Of a DNA stretch of 64,000 nucleotides, positions 24,900 through 33,627 are shown in pieces; positions within the stretch are counted from its first letter, which is position 1, and each line of letters opens with the position of its first letter. The translations under genes were made by a program, and so were the position numbers. Origin of the DNA: Actinomycetales bacterium (GTDB lineage Bacteria; Actinomycetota; Actinomycetes; S36-B12); assembly GCA_016125355.1 (NCBI GenBank), contig WGLX01000025.1, positions 21,886-85,885 on the forward strand. Direction: 5' to 3'. Under the pieces are notes generated by a model. The model ran no database searches and was not told the DNA's origin. It saw nothing but the letters and a program-made list of their open reading frames with translations.

Positions 24900-26030
24900 A
24901 TGCGGCCGTCCGAACTGCTTGCCGCGGCGGAGGACCTGCTGCCCGCCATGGTCGATGCCACGCAGGCGCTGGTGACGGTGGAGTCCCCGAGCGAGGACGT
25001 CGAGGCCTGCCGCGCCGTCGTGCAGGAGGCGATCGGCATCTTCGAGGCCTGGGTGCCGGAGCCCGCCCGGCTGGAGGAGCATGGCGGCCGGCCCGCCTGG
25101 CGCTGGGGCGCCACACAGCCTCGGGTGCTCCTGCTCGGGCATCTGGACACGGTCTGGCCCGTGGGCTCACTGGACCGACTGCCGTTCCGCATCGAGGGTG
25201 AGCGGCTCCGCGGGCCGGGCGTGTTCGACATGAAGGCGGGCATCGTCCAGGGCTGGGCGGCCCTCGCCCTCGCGGGGCTGGCGGAGTCCGCAGGCGTGGG
25301 CATGCTGCTCACGACGGACGAGGAGATCGGCTCGCCGGCGTCACGGGCCCTGATCGCCGAGGCCTCGGGCCGGGCCGAGGCGGTGCTCGTGCTGGAGCCG
25401 TCCCTCGACGGCGCGCTGAAGACGGCCCGCAAGGGGACGTCCTGGTACGTCTTCGACGTGCAGGGCCGGGCCGCGCACGCCGGCCTGGACCCGGACCGTG
25501 GCGTCAACGCACTCCTCGGCGCGGCCGAGCTGGCGCTGGAGACGCGAGCCTGGGGAGCTGCCCAGCGCGGCACGACGGTGACCCCGACGATCCTGCGCGC
25601 CGGCACAACCAGCAACACCGTACCGGCTGAGGCGCACCTGACCCTGGACGTGCGGGCGTGGACGACGGACGAGCAGGTACGGGTGGACCGGCTGGTACGC
25701 GGCTGGTCGTCCGAGGGGCTGCCCGTGGAGGTCTCGATCAGCGGAGGCATCGACCGCCCGGCTATGGAGGAGACGGCGAGTGCTGACCTGTTCATCCTCG
25801 CCCAGGGCATCGCCATGGACCTCGGGCTTGAGCCGCTGCACGGGCGGGCCGTCGGCGGGGCGAGTGACGGCAACCTCACGGCGGCCGCGGGCATCCCCAC
25901 GCTGGACGGACTGGGGCCGGTCGGCGACGGCGCGCACGCCGATCACGAGTGGACGAGCATCCCCGCGATGGCGCAGCGGGCCGCCCTCCTGGCCACCCTC
26001 CTGTCCCGCCTCACCCCACCCACGAGTTGA
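24900..26030 (+). CDS. M20-family metallopeptidase, probable N-succinyl-L-amino acid desuccinylase
   Basis: A 376-residue M20 dizinc amidohydrolase. His81 and Asp83 (GHLDTVW), bridging Asp110 (GVFDMKAG), and general base Glu141 with Glu142 (TTDEEIGSP) are present, and the dimerisation domain begins near residue 180 (GRAAHAGLDPDRG). Divergent from the succinyltransferase-racemase pair, it would remove the succinyl group stereospecifically from the L-form. A GGGAG ribosome-binding site precedes ATG 24900. The codons for the last residues and the TGA belong to the left end of palindromic element 2. A carboxypeptidase G2-type activity is the alternative. Confidence 0.8.
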   Translation: MRPSELLAAAEDLLPAMVDATQALVTVESPSEDVEACRAVVQEAIGIFEAWVPEPARLEEHGGRPAWRWGATQPRVLLLGHLDTVWPVGSLDRLPFRIEGERLRGPGVFDMKAGIVQGWAALALAGLAESAGVGMLLTTDEEIGSPASRALIAEASGRAEAVLVLEPSLDGALKTARKGTSWYVFDVQGRAAHAGLDPDRGVNALLGAAELALETRAWGAAQRGTTVTPTILRAGTTSNTVPAEAHLTLDVRAWTTDEQVRVDRLVRGWSSEGLPVEVSISGGIDRPAMEETASADLFILAQGIAMDLGLEPLHGRAVGGASDGNLTAAAGIPTLDGLGPVGDGAHADHEWTSIPAMAQRAALLATLLSRLTPPTS

Positions 26031-26251
26031 ACCGCTTCCCGGCTCAAATCTGCAGATTGAGCCGGTTTCGCGGTGGATCTGCGCAGTTGAACCGCTTGCC
26101 CCGACGACACTCACGCGCCGCGTTCGTCGACGGCGCCCTGTGGCGTCCGAGGACGCCGAATGGGACCGAGCGGCTCAATTCGGCAGAATCGGGGGGATAG
26201 CGGTTCACTTCTGCAGATTTGAGCCGGGAAGCGGTTCAAATCTGAGGAGGG
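26015..26251. repeat. Composite palindromic element, copy 2
   Basis: An element of about 235 bases with the layout of copy 1. The 30 bases 26027-26056 recur as a perfect inverted copy at 26210-26239; they join TTGAACCGCTTCCCGG to CTCAAATCTGCAGA. Further related words are AGTTGAACCGCTT at 26085-26097 and GAGCGGCTCAATTCGGCAGAA at 26168-26188. Like copy 1, the left hairpin is followed by CGGTTTCGCGGT. The left end carries the TGA of the M20 gene; the right end (GAGGAGGGA) is the ribosome-binding site of the XPB helicase gene. No ORF is seen inside. Confidence 0.85.
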
Positions 26252-26257
26252 ACTGCC

Positions 26258-27913
26258 GTGACCGACGGCCCGTTGATCGTGCAGAGCGACAAGACGCTGC
26301 TGCTCGAAGTCGACCACGAGGCGGCAGCGGACTGCCGCAAGGCGATCGCCCCCTTCGCGGAGCTCGAACGCGCGCCTGAGCACATCCACACCTACCGGCT
26401 GACCCCCCTCGGCCTGTGGAACGCCCGCGCCGCCGGCCACGACGCTGAGCAGGTCGTCGACACCCTGATCCGCTACTCCCGCTATCCCGTCCCCCACGCC
26501 CTGCTCATCGACGTGGCCGAGACGATGGCCCGCTACGGACGCCTCCAGCTGAACAACCACCCGGTGCACGGGCTGGTCCTGCAGTCCATCGACGCCCCCG
26601 TGCTCGAGGAGGTGCTGCGCAGCAAGAAGGTGTCCCCGCTGCTCGGCGCGCGGGTGGACGACACCACGGTCATCGTCCACCCGAGTGAACGCGGTCACCT
26701 CAAGCAGGCGTTGGTCAAGCTCGGCTGGCCTGCGGAGGACGTGGCCGGCTACGTCGACGGCGAGCGGCACGCGATCGGCCTGCAGGCCGAGGAATGGCAG
26801 CCCCGGCCATACCAGACCGAGGCCGCCGAGGGCTTCTGGCACGGCGGCTCGGGAGTCGTCGTCCTGCCGTGCGGCTCCGGCAAGACCATCGTCGGTGCGC
26901 TCGCGATGGCCCTCGCCCAGGCAACGACCCTCATCCTCGTGACCAACACCGTGGCCGCCCGTCAGTGGCGCGATGAACTGCTGCGGCGCACGACGCTCAC
27001 CGCGGACGAGATCGGCGAGTACTCCGGCGCCCGCAAGGAGATCCGCCCGGTGACCATCGCCACCTACCAGGTCATGACGACGAAGCGCCAGGGCATCTAC
27101 CCGCACCTGGAGGTCTTCGACACCCGCGACTGGGGCCTGATCATCTACGACGAGGTGCACCTGCTGCCCGCACCGATCTTCCGATTCACAGCCGACATCC
27201 AGTCCCGCCGCCGACTCGGCCTGACGGCCACGCTCGTCCGCGAGGATGGCCGCGAGGGCGACGTCTTCTCCCTCATCGGCCCCAAGAGGTACGACGCGCC
27301 GTGGAAGGACATCGAGGCACAGGGCTACATCGCGCCGGCCGACTGCATCGAGGTGCGGGTGACGATGCCGGAGAGCGATCGCATGGCTTACGCCATGGCC
27401 GAGCCGGAGGACCGCTACCGGCTCGCGTCGTGCGCCCCCGAGAAGCTGCGCATCGTCGAGGAGATCACCAAGCGCCACGAGGACGACCAGGTGCTCGTGA
27501 TCGGCCAGTACCTCGACCAGCTGGCCGAGCTGGGCGAACACCTCGACGCCCCGGTCATCACCGGCGAGACGCCGGTGCGTGCACGGGAGCGGCTGTTCGA
27601 GTCGTTCCGCCAGGGCGAGATCCGGGTGCTCGTGGTGAGCAAGGTCGCCAACTTCTCCGTCGACCTGCCGGAGGCCGGCGTCGCCATCCAGGTCAGCGGC
27701 ACCTTCGGCTCACGGCAGGAGGAGGCCCAGCGTCTCGGACGGGTGCTCCGGCCGAAGGCCGACGGGCGCGGTGCCCACTTCTACTCGGTCGTGACGCGCG
27801 ACACCGTCGATGCCGACTTCGCCCAGCACCGCCAGCGCTTCCTCGCGGAGCAGGGCTACGCGTACCGCATCGTGGACGCCGACGACATCCACTCGGGCAC
27901 GTGGGAGGCGTGA
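26258..27913 (+). CDS. XPB-family DNA helicase
   Basis: A 551-residue SF2 helicase. The N-terminal 180 residues are the helicase XPB N-domain. Walker A is LPCGSGKT at 203-210, motif II DEVH at 298-301, the XPB-specific RED motif at 328-330 and motif VI QEEAQRLGRVLRP, with a C-terminal RecA domain. It opens DNA with 3'-5' polarity and is linked to repair in mycobacteria (Rv0861c). GTG 26258 has GAGGAGGG upstream, supplied by the end of the palindromic element. Its usual neighbour, the Rv0862c-type protein, lies 4 kb upstream with the amino-acid cluster in between. Confidence 0.93.
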   Translation: MTDGPLIVQSDKTLLLEVDHEAAADCRKAIAPFAELERAPEHIHTYRLTPLGLWNARAAGHDAEQVVDTLIRYSRYPVPHALLIDVAETMARYGRLQLNNHPVHGLVLQSIDAPVLEEVLRSKKVSPLLGARVDDTTVIVHPSERGHLKQALVKLGWPAEDVAGYVDGERHAIGLQAEEWQPRPYQTEAAEGFWHGGSGVVVLPCGSGKTIVGALAMALAQATTLILVTNTVAARQWRDELLRRTTLTADEIGEYSGARKEIRPVTIATYQVMTTKRQGIYPHLEVFDTRDWGLIIYDEVHLLPAPIFRFTADIQSRRRLGLTATLVREDGREGDVFSLIGPKRYDAPWKDIEAQGYIAPADCIEVRVTMPESDRMAYAMAEPEDRYRLASCAPEKLRIVEEITKRHEDDQVLVIGQYLDQLAELGEHLDAPVITGETPVRARERLFESFRQGEIRVLVVSKVANFSVDLPEAGVAIQVSGTFGSRQEEAQRLGRVLRPKADGRGAHFYSVVTRDTVDADFAQHRQRFLAEQGYAYRIVDADDIHSGTWEA

Positions 27914-27920
27914 GCAGGGC

Positions 27921-29396
27921 CTAGCGGTCGACCAGCGCCCAGGAGCGCACGGCGTCGACGTCCGCCAGCGTGTCGTCCGTGACCACGTCGATGTGCAGGG
28001 GCAGGCGCAGCCGCCTGAGCACGACGTCGTCGAGCGTCGCCGCGCCCTCGTGGAGGCAGGCCTGCACCACATCGGCGCGACGGAAGGACGGCGCGCCGAC
28101 GAGCGGCTCGCCCAGCCCGGGATCTTCGGCGATGAGGGCGGCCACCTCCTCGTCGTGCGTCGCGACCAGGGGCAGATGGGCCGTGCCGCACGGGGTGAGG
28201 GCATGTCCCCCCTCGCGGAGCAGCTCGTCCACGAGGTCACTGGCCATGACGCGGTAGGTGGTCCACTTGCCTCCGACGATCGACAGCACGCCGGGCGCCA
28301 CGCGGACGATGCGGTGCTCCCTCGTGAGCTTGGCCGTGTCGCCCTCCACCGAGGACGGCGCCAGCGGGCGCAGCCCCGCGTAGGTCCAGGTGACCTCCTC
28401 ACGTGCCACCGGCCGCGCGAGGATCCCGGCGAGCTCGCCGAGCAGGAAGTCGACGTCGTCCTCCTCGGGGCGCACCTCGTCGGGCGGCTCGAGCCATTCG
28501 GTATCGGTGGTGCCGATCAGCCAGTGGTCACGCTCCGGGATGACGAACAGGACGCTTCGCTCCGTGGGCACGATGAGGGCGGTGTGGCCGTCGATGGCGG
28601 ACCGCGGCAGGCGCAGGTGCACGCCCTTCGACTGCACCACGTCGACCTGCTCGTCGGCACCCGTGAACACCGCGGCGGCCTGTGGCGTCCAGACGCCCGT
28701 GCACAGGGCGATCGACCGCGTCGCCACGGTGTGCTCCTCGCCGGAAAGCTCGTCCCTGACGACCACCCGCCGGGCCCCGTCCATCCCGACCCCGAGGTCG
28801 CGGACCAGGGCGACGTGCGGGGCGACGTGCGCTCCGTGCTGCGCAGCCGTACGGGCGATCGCGACCCCGAGCCGAGCATCGTCCATCTTGGCGTCGTAGA
28901 ACTCGAGGGCGCCGACGACGGAGGGGGTGAGGTCCGGGAACCGGGCTAGGGCGGACCGACGGCCGAGATACCGGTGGCGGGGCAGCGCCTGCGACCGCGC
29001 CAGGACGTCGTAGAGGGTCAGTCCGGCGCCGAGGTAGGCACGATCGATGACCGGTCGGCGCAGCGGGAGCAGGAACGGCAGCGGCCGCACGAGATGAGGG
29101 GCGAGCCGGGTGAGGAGGAGCTCGCGCTCACGAAGTGACTCGCGCACGAGCCCGATGTCGCCGTGCTGCAGGTAGCGCAATCCCCCGTGCACGAGCTGGC
29201 TCGACCGACTCGATGTGCCACCGGCCAGGTCTCCCTTGTCGATGACGAGGACCTCCAGGCCGCGGGCGGCCGCATCGAGCGCCGTTCCCGAACCGGTGGC
29301 CCCGGCACCCACGACCAGCAGGTCGATGATCCGGCCGTCAACACGGCTGAGTGCGGCGGCCCGGCTGGCCGGACCCAGTGCGCTGGTCATCATCAT
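27921..29396 (-). CDS. glpD: Aerobic glycerol-3-phosphate dehydrogenase
   Basis: A 491-residue FAD enzyme. LLVVGAGATGSGTALDAAARG is the dinucleotide-binding loop, GGTSSRSSQLVHGGLRYL the GlpD signature, and IVGGKWTTYRVMA the conserved C-terminal segment before the all-helical domain. It oxidises sn-glycerol 3-phosphate to dihydroxyacetone phosphate at the membrane and passes electrons to the quinone pool. Three consecutive ATG codons (29396, 29393, 29390) follow a GTG; the first ATG is used here. No glpF or glpK is adjacent. Confidence 0.92.
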   Translation of the reverse strand: MMMTSALGPASRAAALSRVDGRIIDLLVVGAGATGSGTALDAAARGLEVLVIDKGDLAGGTSSRSSQLVHGGLRYLQHGDIGLVRESLRERELLLTRLAPHLVRPLPFLLPLRRPVIDRAYLGAGLTLYDVLARSQALPRHRYLGRRSALARFPDLTPSVVGALEFYDAKMDDARLGVAIARTAAQHGAHVAPHVALVRDLGVGMDGARRVVVRDELSGEEHTVATRSIALCTGVWTPQAAAVFTGADEQVDVVQSKGVHLRLPRSAIDGHTALIVPTERSVLFVIPERDHWLIGTTDTEWLEPPDEVRPEEDDVDFLLGELAGILARPVAREEVTWTYAGLRPLAPSSVEGDTAKLTREHRIVRVAPGVLSIVGGKWTTYRVMASDLVDELLREGGHALTPCGTAHLPLVATHDEEVAALIAEDPGLGEPLVGAPSFRRADVVQACLHEGAATLDDVVLRRLRLPLHIDVVTDDTLADVDAVRSWALVDR

Positions 29397-29428
29397 CACC
29401 CCCCACCAGTATCCGACGCGCCTGCCTC

Positions 29429-29938
29429 TCAGTCGTGCCCGGGCAGGAGGGCCAACCGCGCGTCGACGTCGAAGCTGAAGTCCTCGACCGTGCCGAGCCC
29501 CGGCAGTGGCAGGTGCACGGTGCCCACGTTTGCACTGCCCACGATCTCGATCTCGCCCAGGGGCGTGTGCGGTGGGCCGAGCGGGGTCACTGTCAGGACG
29601 AGGGCGACGGTGATGTCGCCGGATACCGCGTCCCCCGACAGCTCCCATCCGCTCCCGGCCGCCGGGCCGGCCCCTTCGTACGACAGCTCGCGGGCATCGT
29701 GGCGCGTGACCAGCGTGCGCGCTGCGGCCTGCATGATGAAGTTGCCGGTGCGCAGTCGATCCAGGCCGAGGACGAGCGAGAGCCGTGCGCCGCCGGGCGA
29801 GACCAGGAGGCGTCCGCGGATCACGGGCGCCGTCACGTCGACGCTGACCAGCCCCACGCGGCCGCTGCGAAGGCGGACCTCGGCACCGTCCACGGTCCGC
29901 ACCGACCAGGAACCGTCCGGCCCGTTCGACTGCGTCAT
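29429..29938 (-). CDS. YceI-like domain protein
   Basis: A 169-residue protein without signal peptide. Alternating strands (GSWSVRTVDGAEVRLRSG, ALVLTVTPLG, EDFSFDVDARLAL) suggest a lipocalin-like YceI barrel; the match is moderate. YceI proteins bind polyisoprenoid or other lipids. CAGGCT lies six bases before ATG 29938, so it may start its own transcript, although it is only 23 bases after the alpha-glucosidase stop. No role in sugar use is evident. Confidence 0.5.
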   Translation of the reverse strand: MTQSNGPDGSWSVRTVDGAEVRLRSGRVGLVSVDVTAPVIRGRLLVSPGGARLSLVLGLDRLRTGNFIMQAAARTLVTRHDARELSYEGAGPAAGSGWELSGDAVSGDITVALVLTVTPLGPPHTPLGEIEIVGSANVGTVHLPLPGLGTVEDFSFDVDARLALLPGHD

Positions 29939-29961
29939 GGCGTCAGCCTGCCACGGCGCCG

Positions 29962-31614
29962 CTACGACTGGATCCAGGCACCGGTGTCCGGCGGCAGTGT
30001 GACGACGGTGCGCTCGAGGCGCACGCCCGCATCGCTGGCGGTGATGACGTAGCCCTGGATCGGCGAGACGACCTCGTCGTCGGTGAAGTTGACGACGCAG
30101 GAGAATCCGCAGCCCCGGCGCACGGCGAAGACGCCGGGCTCGGTCTCCGGCCAGGACACGTTGTCGAGGTCGAACAGTCCGGGATGCGTGTGCCGCAGGC
30201 GGTGCATGGCCCGGTACTGGCCGAGGGTGCTGGCCGCGTCCAGGCTCTGCGCCGCGACGCTGAAGGCGGCCCAGTCCGGGGGCGGGGGAAGCCACAGTGA
30301 TGCCTCATGCTCACCACCCGGGTCGAAGAACCCGTACGGAGGCTCGTGGTCATGCCAGGGCAGCGGCACCCGGGCGCCGTCGCGGCCCTTCTGCGCGCCC
30401 AGGGTCCGGAACCACACCGGATCCCGGCGCGACTCATCCGGCAGGTCGGCGTCCGCCAGCCCGAGCTCCTCGCCCTGGTACACGTAGATGGACCCGGGGA
30501 GGCAGTGCGCGATCAGGGCCATCGCCCGGGCCCGCCGTCGACCGCAGTCTCCGCCGCCGAGCCGCGTGACCACGCGAGGGGTGTCGTGGTTGGAGAGCGC
30601 CCACGTGGGCGGTGCCCCGGCGATCTCGAGCTGCTCCAGGGTGGTCTGGATGACATCGCGGACGCGCTCGGCATCCCACGGTGCGGCCATGAAGTCGAAG
30701 TTGAAGATCTGGTGGAGCGTGTCGGGAGCGACGTAGCGCGCGGCCCGCTCCGGCGGCACCCACGCCTCCGCGACCGCCATCCGGTCCCCCGGGTAGCTGT
30801 CGAGCAGCTGCCTCCACTCCCGGTAGATGTCCTGCAGCTCGTCGCGGTCGAGGAAGGCGGAGTTGGACACGCGGCGGCGGCGCTCCATGGCCTGCGGCGA
30901 GCCGTCGTCGAGGTCCATCCGCAGCGCGAGGATCAGCCCTTCGGGATCGTCGACATCCGGATACGCGGGGTCCTTGGCGAGGCCCAGCGCCACGTCGACG
31001 CGGAAGCCGTCGGCTCCCATGTCGAGCCAGAACCGCAGTGTCTCGAGGGCATCGAGGTGCACGTGCGGGTTCGCGTAGTTGAGGTCGGGCTGGGTGGAGT
31101 CGAAGAGGTGGAGGTACCACTGCCCGGGACGACCGTCAGGCTCGGTGACCCGCGTCCAGGCCGACCCGCCGAACATGCTCATCCAGTTGTTGGGCGGCTC
31201 GTCGCCGTCCGGTCCCCGGCCGTCGAGGAAGTGGTACTTCTCGCGGGCGGCGCTCCCCGGCCCCGCGGCCAGAGCCTCCTGGAACCAGTCGCGGTGACTC
31301 GAGGTGTGGTTCGGGACGACGTCGACGAGCACCCGCAGCCCGCGGAAGTGCGCCTGGTCGATGAGTTCGCGGGCGTCGTCGAGGGTTCCGTACACCGGAT
31401 CGACGGAGCGCGGGTCGGCCACGTCATAGCCGGAGTCGTTCTGCGGCGAGGTGTAGAACGGCGAGAGCCAGATGGCGTCGACCGCCAGGGCGGCGATGTA
31501 CGGGAGCTCGTGGATGACACCGCGCAGGTCACCGGTGCCGTCAGCGTTCAGATCACGGAAGGAGCGTGGGTAGACCTGGTAGACCGAGGCTCGCTTCCAC
31601 CACGGTTCTGTCAC
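29962..31614 (-). CDS. aglA: Alpha-glucosidase, GH13
   Basis: A 550-residue oligo-alpha-glucosidase. Catalytic Asp207 (GFRVDVAL), Glu283 (AEAWVPP) and Asp344 (SNHDTPR) are all canonical, and VYQVYPRSFRDLNADGTGDL opens the barrel. It hydrolyses maltose- or isomaltose-type sugars in the cytoplasm. GTG 31614 overlaps the TGA of the LacI-family regulator gene, so regulator and enzyme share one transcript and the enzyme is presumably the regulated target. Confidence 0.9.
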   Translation of the reverse strand: MTEPWWKRASVYQVYPRSFRDLNADGTGDLRGVIHELPYIAALAVDAIWLSPFYTSPQNDSGYDVADPRSVDPVYGTLDDARELIDQAHFRGLRVLVDVVPNHTSSHRDWFQEALAAGPGSAAREKYHFLDGRGPDGDEPPNNWMSMFGGSAWTRVTEPDGRPGQWYLHLFDSTQPDLNYANPHVHLDALETLRFWLDMGADGFRVDVALGLAKDPAYPDVDDPEGLILALRMDLDDGSPQAMERRRRVSNSAFLDRDELQDIYREWRQLLDSYPGDRMAVAEAWVPPERAARYVAPDTLHQIFNFDFMAAPWDAERVRDVIQTTLEQLEIAGAPPTWALSNHDTPRVVTRLGGGDCGRRRARAMALIAHCLPGSIYVYQGEELGLADADLPDESRRDPVWFRTLGAQKGRDGARVPLPWHDHEPPYGFFDPGGEHEASLWLPPPPDWAAFSVAAQSLDAASTLGQYRAMHRLRHTHPGLFDLDNVSWPETEPGVFAVRRGCGFSCVVNFTDDEVVSPIQGYVITASDAGVRLERTVVTLPPDTGAWIQS

Positions 31615-32618
31615 CTGCTGCGCGGCCCCGTGGACCCGCGCACGATCAGCTGGGTGGGCAGTCGGATGGCCTCGGCCGCCACGTCCGCATTGGACCGGAG
31701 CTGCAGCACGAGCGCCTCGGCGGCGATCCGGCCGAGATCCTGCACGGGCTGCACGACGGTGCTGAGGTCGAGGAGCTCCGACATGTCGTGTCCGTCGATG
31801 CCCACCAGGGAGATGTCGACACCGGGGCGCAGGCCGTGGCTGCGCATGGCCTTCATGGCACCGAACGCCATCTCGTCCGACATCGCGAAGACGGCCGTCG
31901 GCGGGCTCTGCTGCGTGAGCAGGGCCGTCATGGCCTGCTCGCCACCGGCGATGGTGAAGTACCCGTACGCCTCCAGCATCGGATCGATAGCGAGGCCCGC
32001 CCCGCCCATCGCCTCCTCGAAGCCGCGGTACCGATCGTGCTCCGCGGTGTAGCGCGCGTCGATGGGCGCTCCGCTGATCACGCCGATGCGCTCGTGCCCG
32101 AGGTTGATGAGGTGCTGTGTGGCGATCCGGCCGGCGTGCACGTCGTCGATCGTGACGCTGGGCACCTCCGGGACGGCGACGCCGATGAGGCTGGTGGGCA
32201 TACCCAGGGCCAGGACCTCGTGCAGCTGCGGGTCCTGGGGTGGCAGGGCGATGACCAGCACTCCGTCCACCCGACGCCTCAGCCGTGGCGCGGGAGGCAG
32301 CCGGTGCTGGCCCTCGGGCGTGCTCACGCTCATGAGGAGCAGGTCCATGCCCGCGCTCTGCAGGACCGATTCCACCCCGGAGAGGACGGTGCCGAAGAAC
32401 CAGCGCGCGATGTAGGGGGTGATGACCGCGATGCTGCCCGTGCGCCCGCTGGCGAGCCGTGAGGCGCTGGGCGAGATCACATAGTCGAGGTCCGCAGCGA
32501 TCCGCTGGATACGCTCCCGGGTCGCCGCATCCACGTTCGGGAGACCCCGCAGCGCCCGCGACACCGTGGCCGTCGAGACGCCGGCAGCGTCCGCGACGTC
32601 CTTGATCGTGATCCCCAC
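31611..32618 (-). CDS. LacI-family transcriptional regulator
   Basis: A 335-residue repressor. The helix-turn-helix is IKDVADAAGVSTATVSRALRG at about residues 4-24, with the hinge helix SPSASRLASGRTG near 48-60 and a periplasmic-binding-protein-like sugar domain to the end. It overlaps the start of aglA, so it probably controls its own operon in response to an alpha-glucoside. GTG 32618 is chosen because GGAGGAG lies seven bases upstream. A promoter and a CRE-like operator are seen at 32641-32678. Confidence 0.92.
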   Translation of the reverse strand: MGITIKDVADAAGVSTATVSRALRGLPNVDAATRERIQRIAADLDYVISPSASRLASGRTGSIAVITPYIARWFFGTVLSGVESVLQSAGMDLLLMSVSTPEGQHRLPPAPRLRRRVDGVLVIALPPQDPQLHEVLALGMPTSLIGVAVPEVPSVTIDDVHAGRIATQHLINLGHERIGVISGAPIDARYTAEHDRYRGFEEAMGGAGLAIDPMLEAYGYFTIAGGEQAMTALLTQQSPPTAVFAMSDEMAFGAMKAMRSHGLRPGVDISLVGIDGHDMSELLDLSTVVQPVQDLGRIAAEALVLQLRSNADVAAEAIRLPTQLIVRGSTGPRSR

Positions 32619-32640
32619 AAGAACTCCTCCGACGGTGGCG

Positions 32641-32669
32641 AGTCTAGGCACGCCAGTCATGCGACACAA
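32641..32669 (-). promoter_or_regulatory. Promoter of the LacI regulator-aglA operon
   Basis: On the minus strand, TTGTGT (32664-32669) and TAGACT (32641-32646) are 17 bases apart, upstream of a gene with a good ribosome-binding site. This gives a normal leadered transcript of about 20 bases of UTR, in contrast to the leaderless genes nearby. Confidence 0.6.
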
Positions 32670-32678
32670 CCGATTACA
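32665..32678. promoter_or_regulatory. CRE-like operator for the LacI-family regulator
   Basis: On the minus strand TGTAATCGGTTGTG agrees with the LacI/CcpA-family pattern TGNAANCGNTNNCA except at the last two bases. It overlaps the -35 box of the regulator-aglA promoter, so binding would block transcription. Match by eye. Confidence 0.45.
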
Positions 32679-32697
32679 TGAAAGGTTGCACCACGGA

Positions 32698-33627
32698 TCA
32701 GGAGATTTCGGGACCCAACGTGTAAACGATGCCATCGAGGATATCGGTCTCCGAGACGATCACCGCACCCTGCCCGGACGCCCGCAGGGCAGCCAGCAGC
32801 ACCATGGCCCCGCCCCCGATCACGTCGACCCGACCGGGGTGCATGAACGGCAGGGCCGCCCGTTCGGCCCGCGTCATCCGCAGCAGCCTCTCCGTCACCT
32901 CGGCCACCTCGTCGGTGCCGATCACGCAGCCGTGCAGCACGTCGGCGTCGTACGCCGGGAGATCCAGGGCCATGGCCGCGACGGTCGTCACCGTGCCGGC
33001 CAGGCCGACGAGGCACCGAGCGTCACCGAACGGAACGTCCTGGCCCGCGAGGGAGACGGCGGCCTCGATGTCGCCCCAGGTGGCCTCGATCTGCCGGGCG
33101 GTCGGCGGGTCGTCGTGCAGGTGGCGCTCGGTCATGCGCACGCAGCCGATGTCGACACTCCTCGAGTGCTCCGGTCGGTCCGTGCCCAGGACGAACTCCG
33201 TCGAGCCGCCGCCGATGTCGACGACCAGCACCGGTGAGCGGACCAGGCCCGCGGGGAGCCCGCGCACCGCACCCGTGAAGGACAGGGACGCCTCCTCGGT
33301 GCCGGAGATGACCTCGGGGTCGATCCCCATGCGCTCACGTACGCCCGCGACGAACACCTCCCGGTTGCGGGCATCGCGACTGGCGGACGTCGCCACGAAC
33401 CTGGCCCGCGTCACTCCGAACTCGGCCATCACGCCGGCGTACCCGTTGAGGGCGGCGAAGGTACGGTCCAACGCGGCCCGGCTGAACTCGCCGGTACGGT
33501 CGATACCCTCGCCGAGCCGGACGATCTCCATGAGACGCACCCGCTCGTGGAGCACGCCGTCGGCGTCGAGGTCGGCGACAAGGAGACGCACGGCGTTGGT
33601 GCCGCAGTCGATCGCGGCGTAGGTCAC
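32698..33627 (-). CDS. ppx: Exopolyphosphatase / guanosine pentaphosphatase (Ppx/GppA family)
   Basis: A 309-residue ASKHA phosphatase. AAIDCGTNAVRLLV is the phosphate-1 loop, VVDIGGGSTEFVLG the second phosphate loop, and DVIGGGAMVL near the end the adenosine-side loop. The length matches the short mycobacterial Ppx proteins, with no C-terminal HD domain. It degrades polyphosphate or pppGpp. GTG 33627 overlaps the stop of the DUF501 gene. It ends the eno-divIC-DUF501-ppx group, conserved as Rv1023-Rv1026. Confidence 0.93.
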   Translation of the reverse strand: MTYAAIDCGTNAVRLLVADLDADGVLHERVRLMEIVRLGEGIDRTGEFSRAALDRTFAALNGYAGVMAEFGVTRARFVATSASRDARNREVFVAGVRERMGIDPEVISGTEEASLSFTGAVRGLPAGLVRSPVLVVDIGGGSTEFVLGTDRPEHSRSVDIGCVRMTERHLHDDPPTARQIEATWGDIEAAVSLAGQDVPFGDARCLVGLAGTVTTVAAMALDLPAYDADVLHGCVIGTDEVAEVTERLLRMTRAERAALPFMHPGRVDVIGGGAMVLLAALRASGQGAVIVSETDILDGIVYTLGPEIS

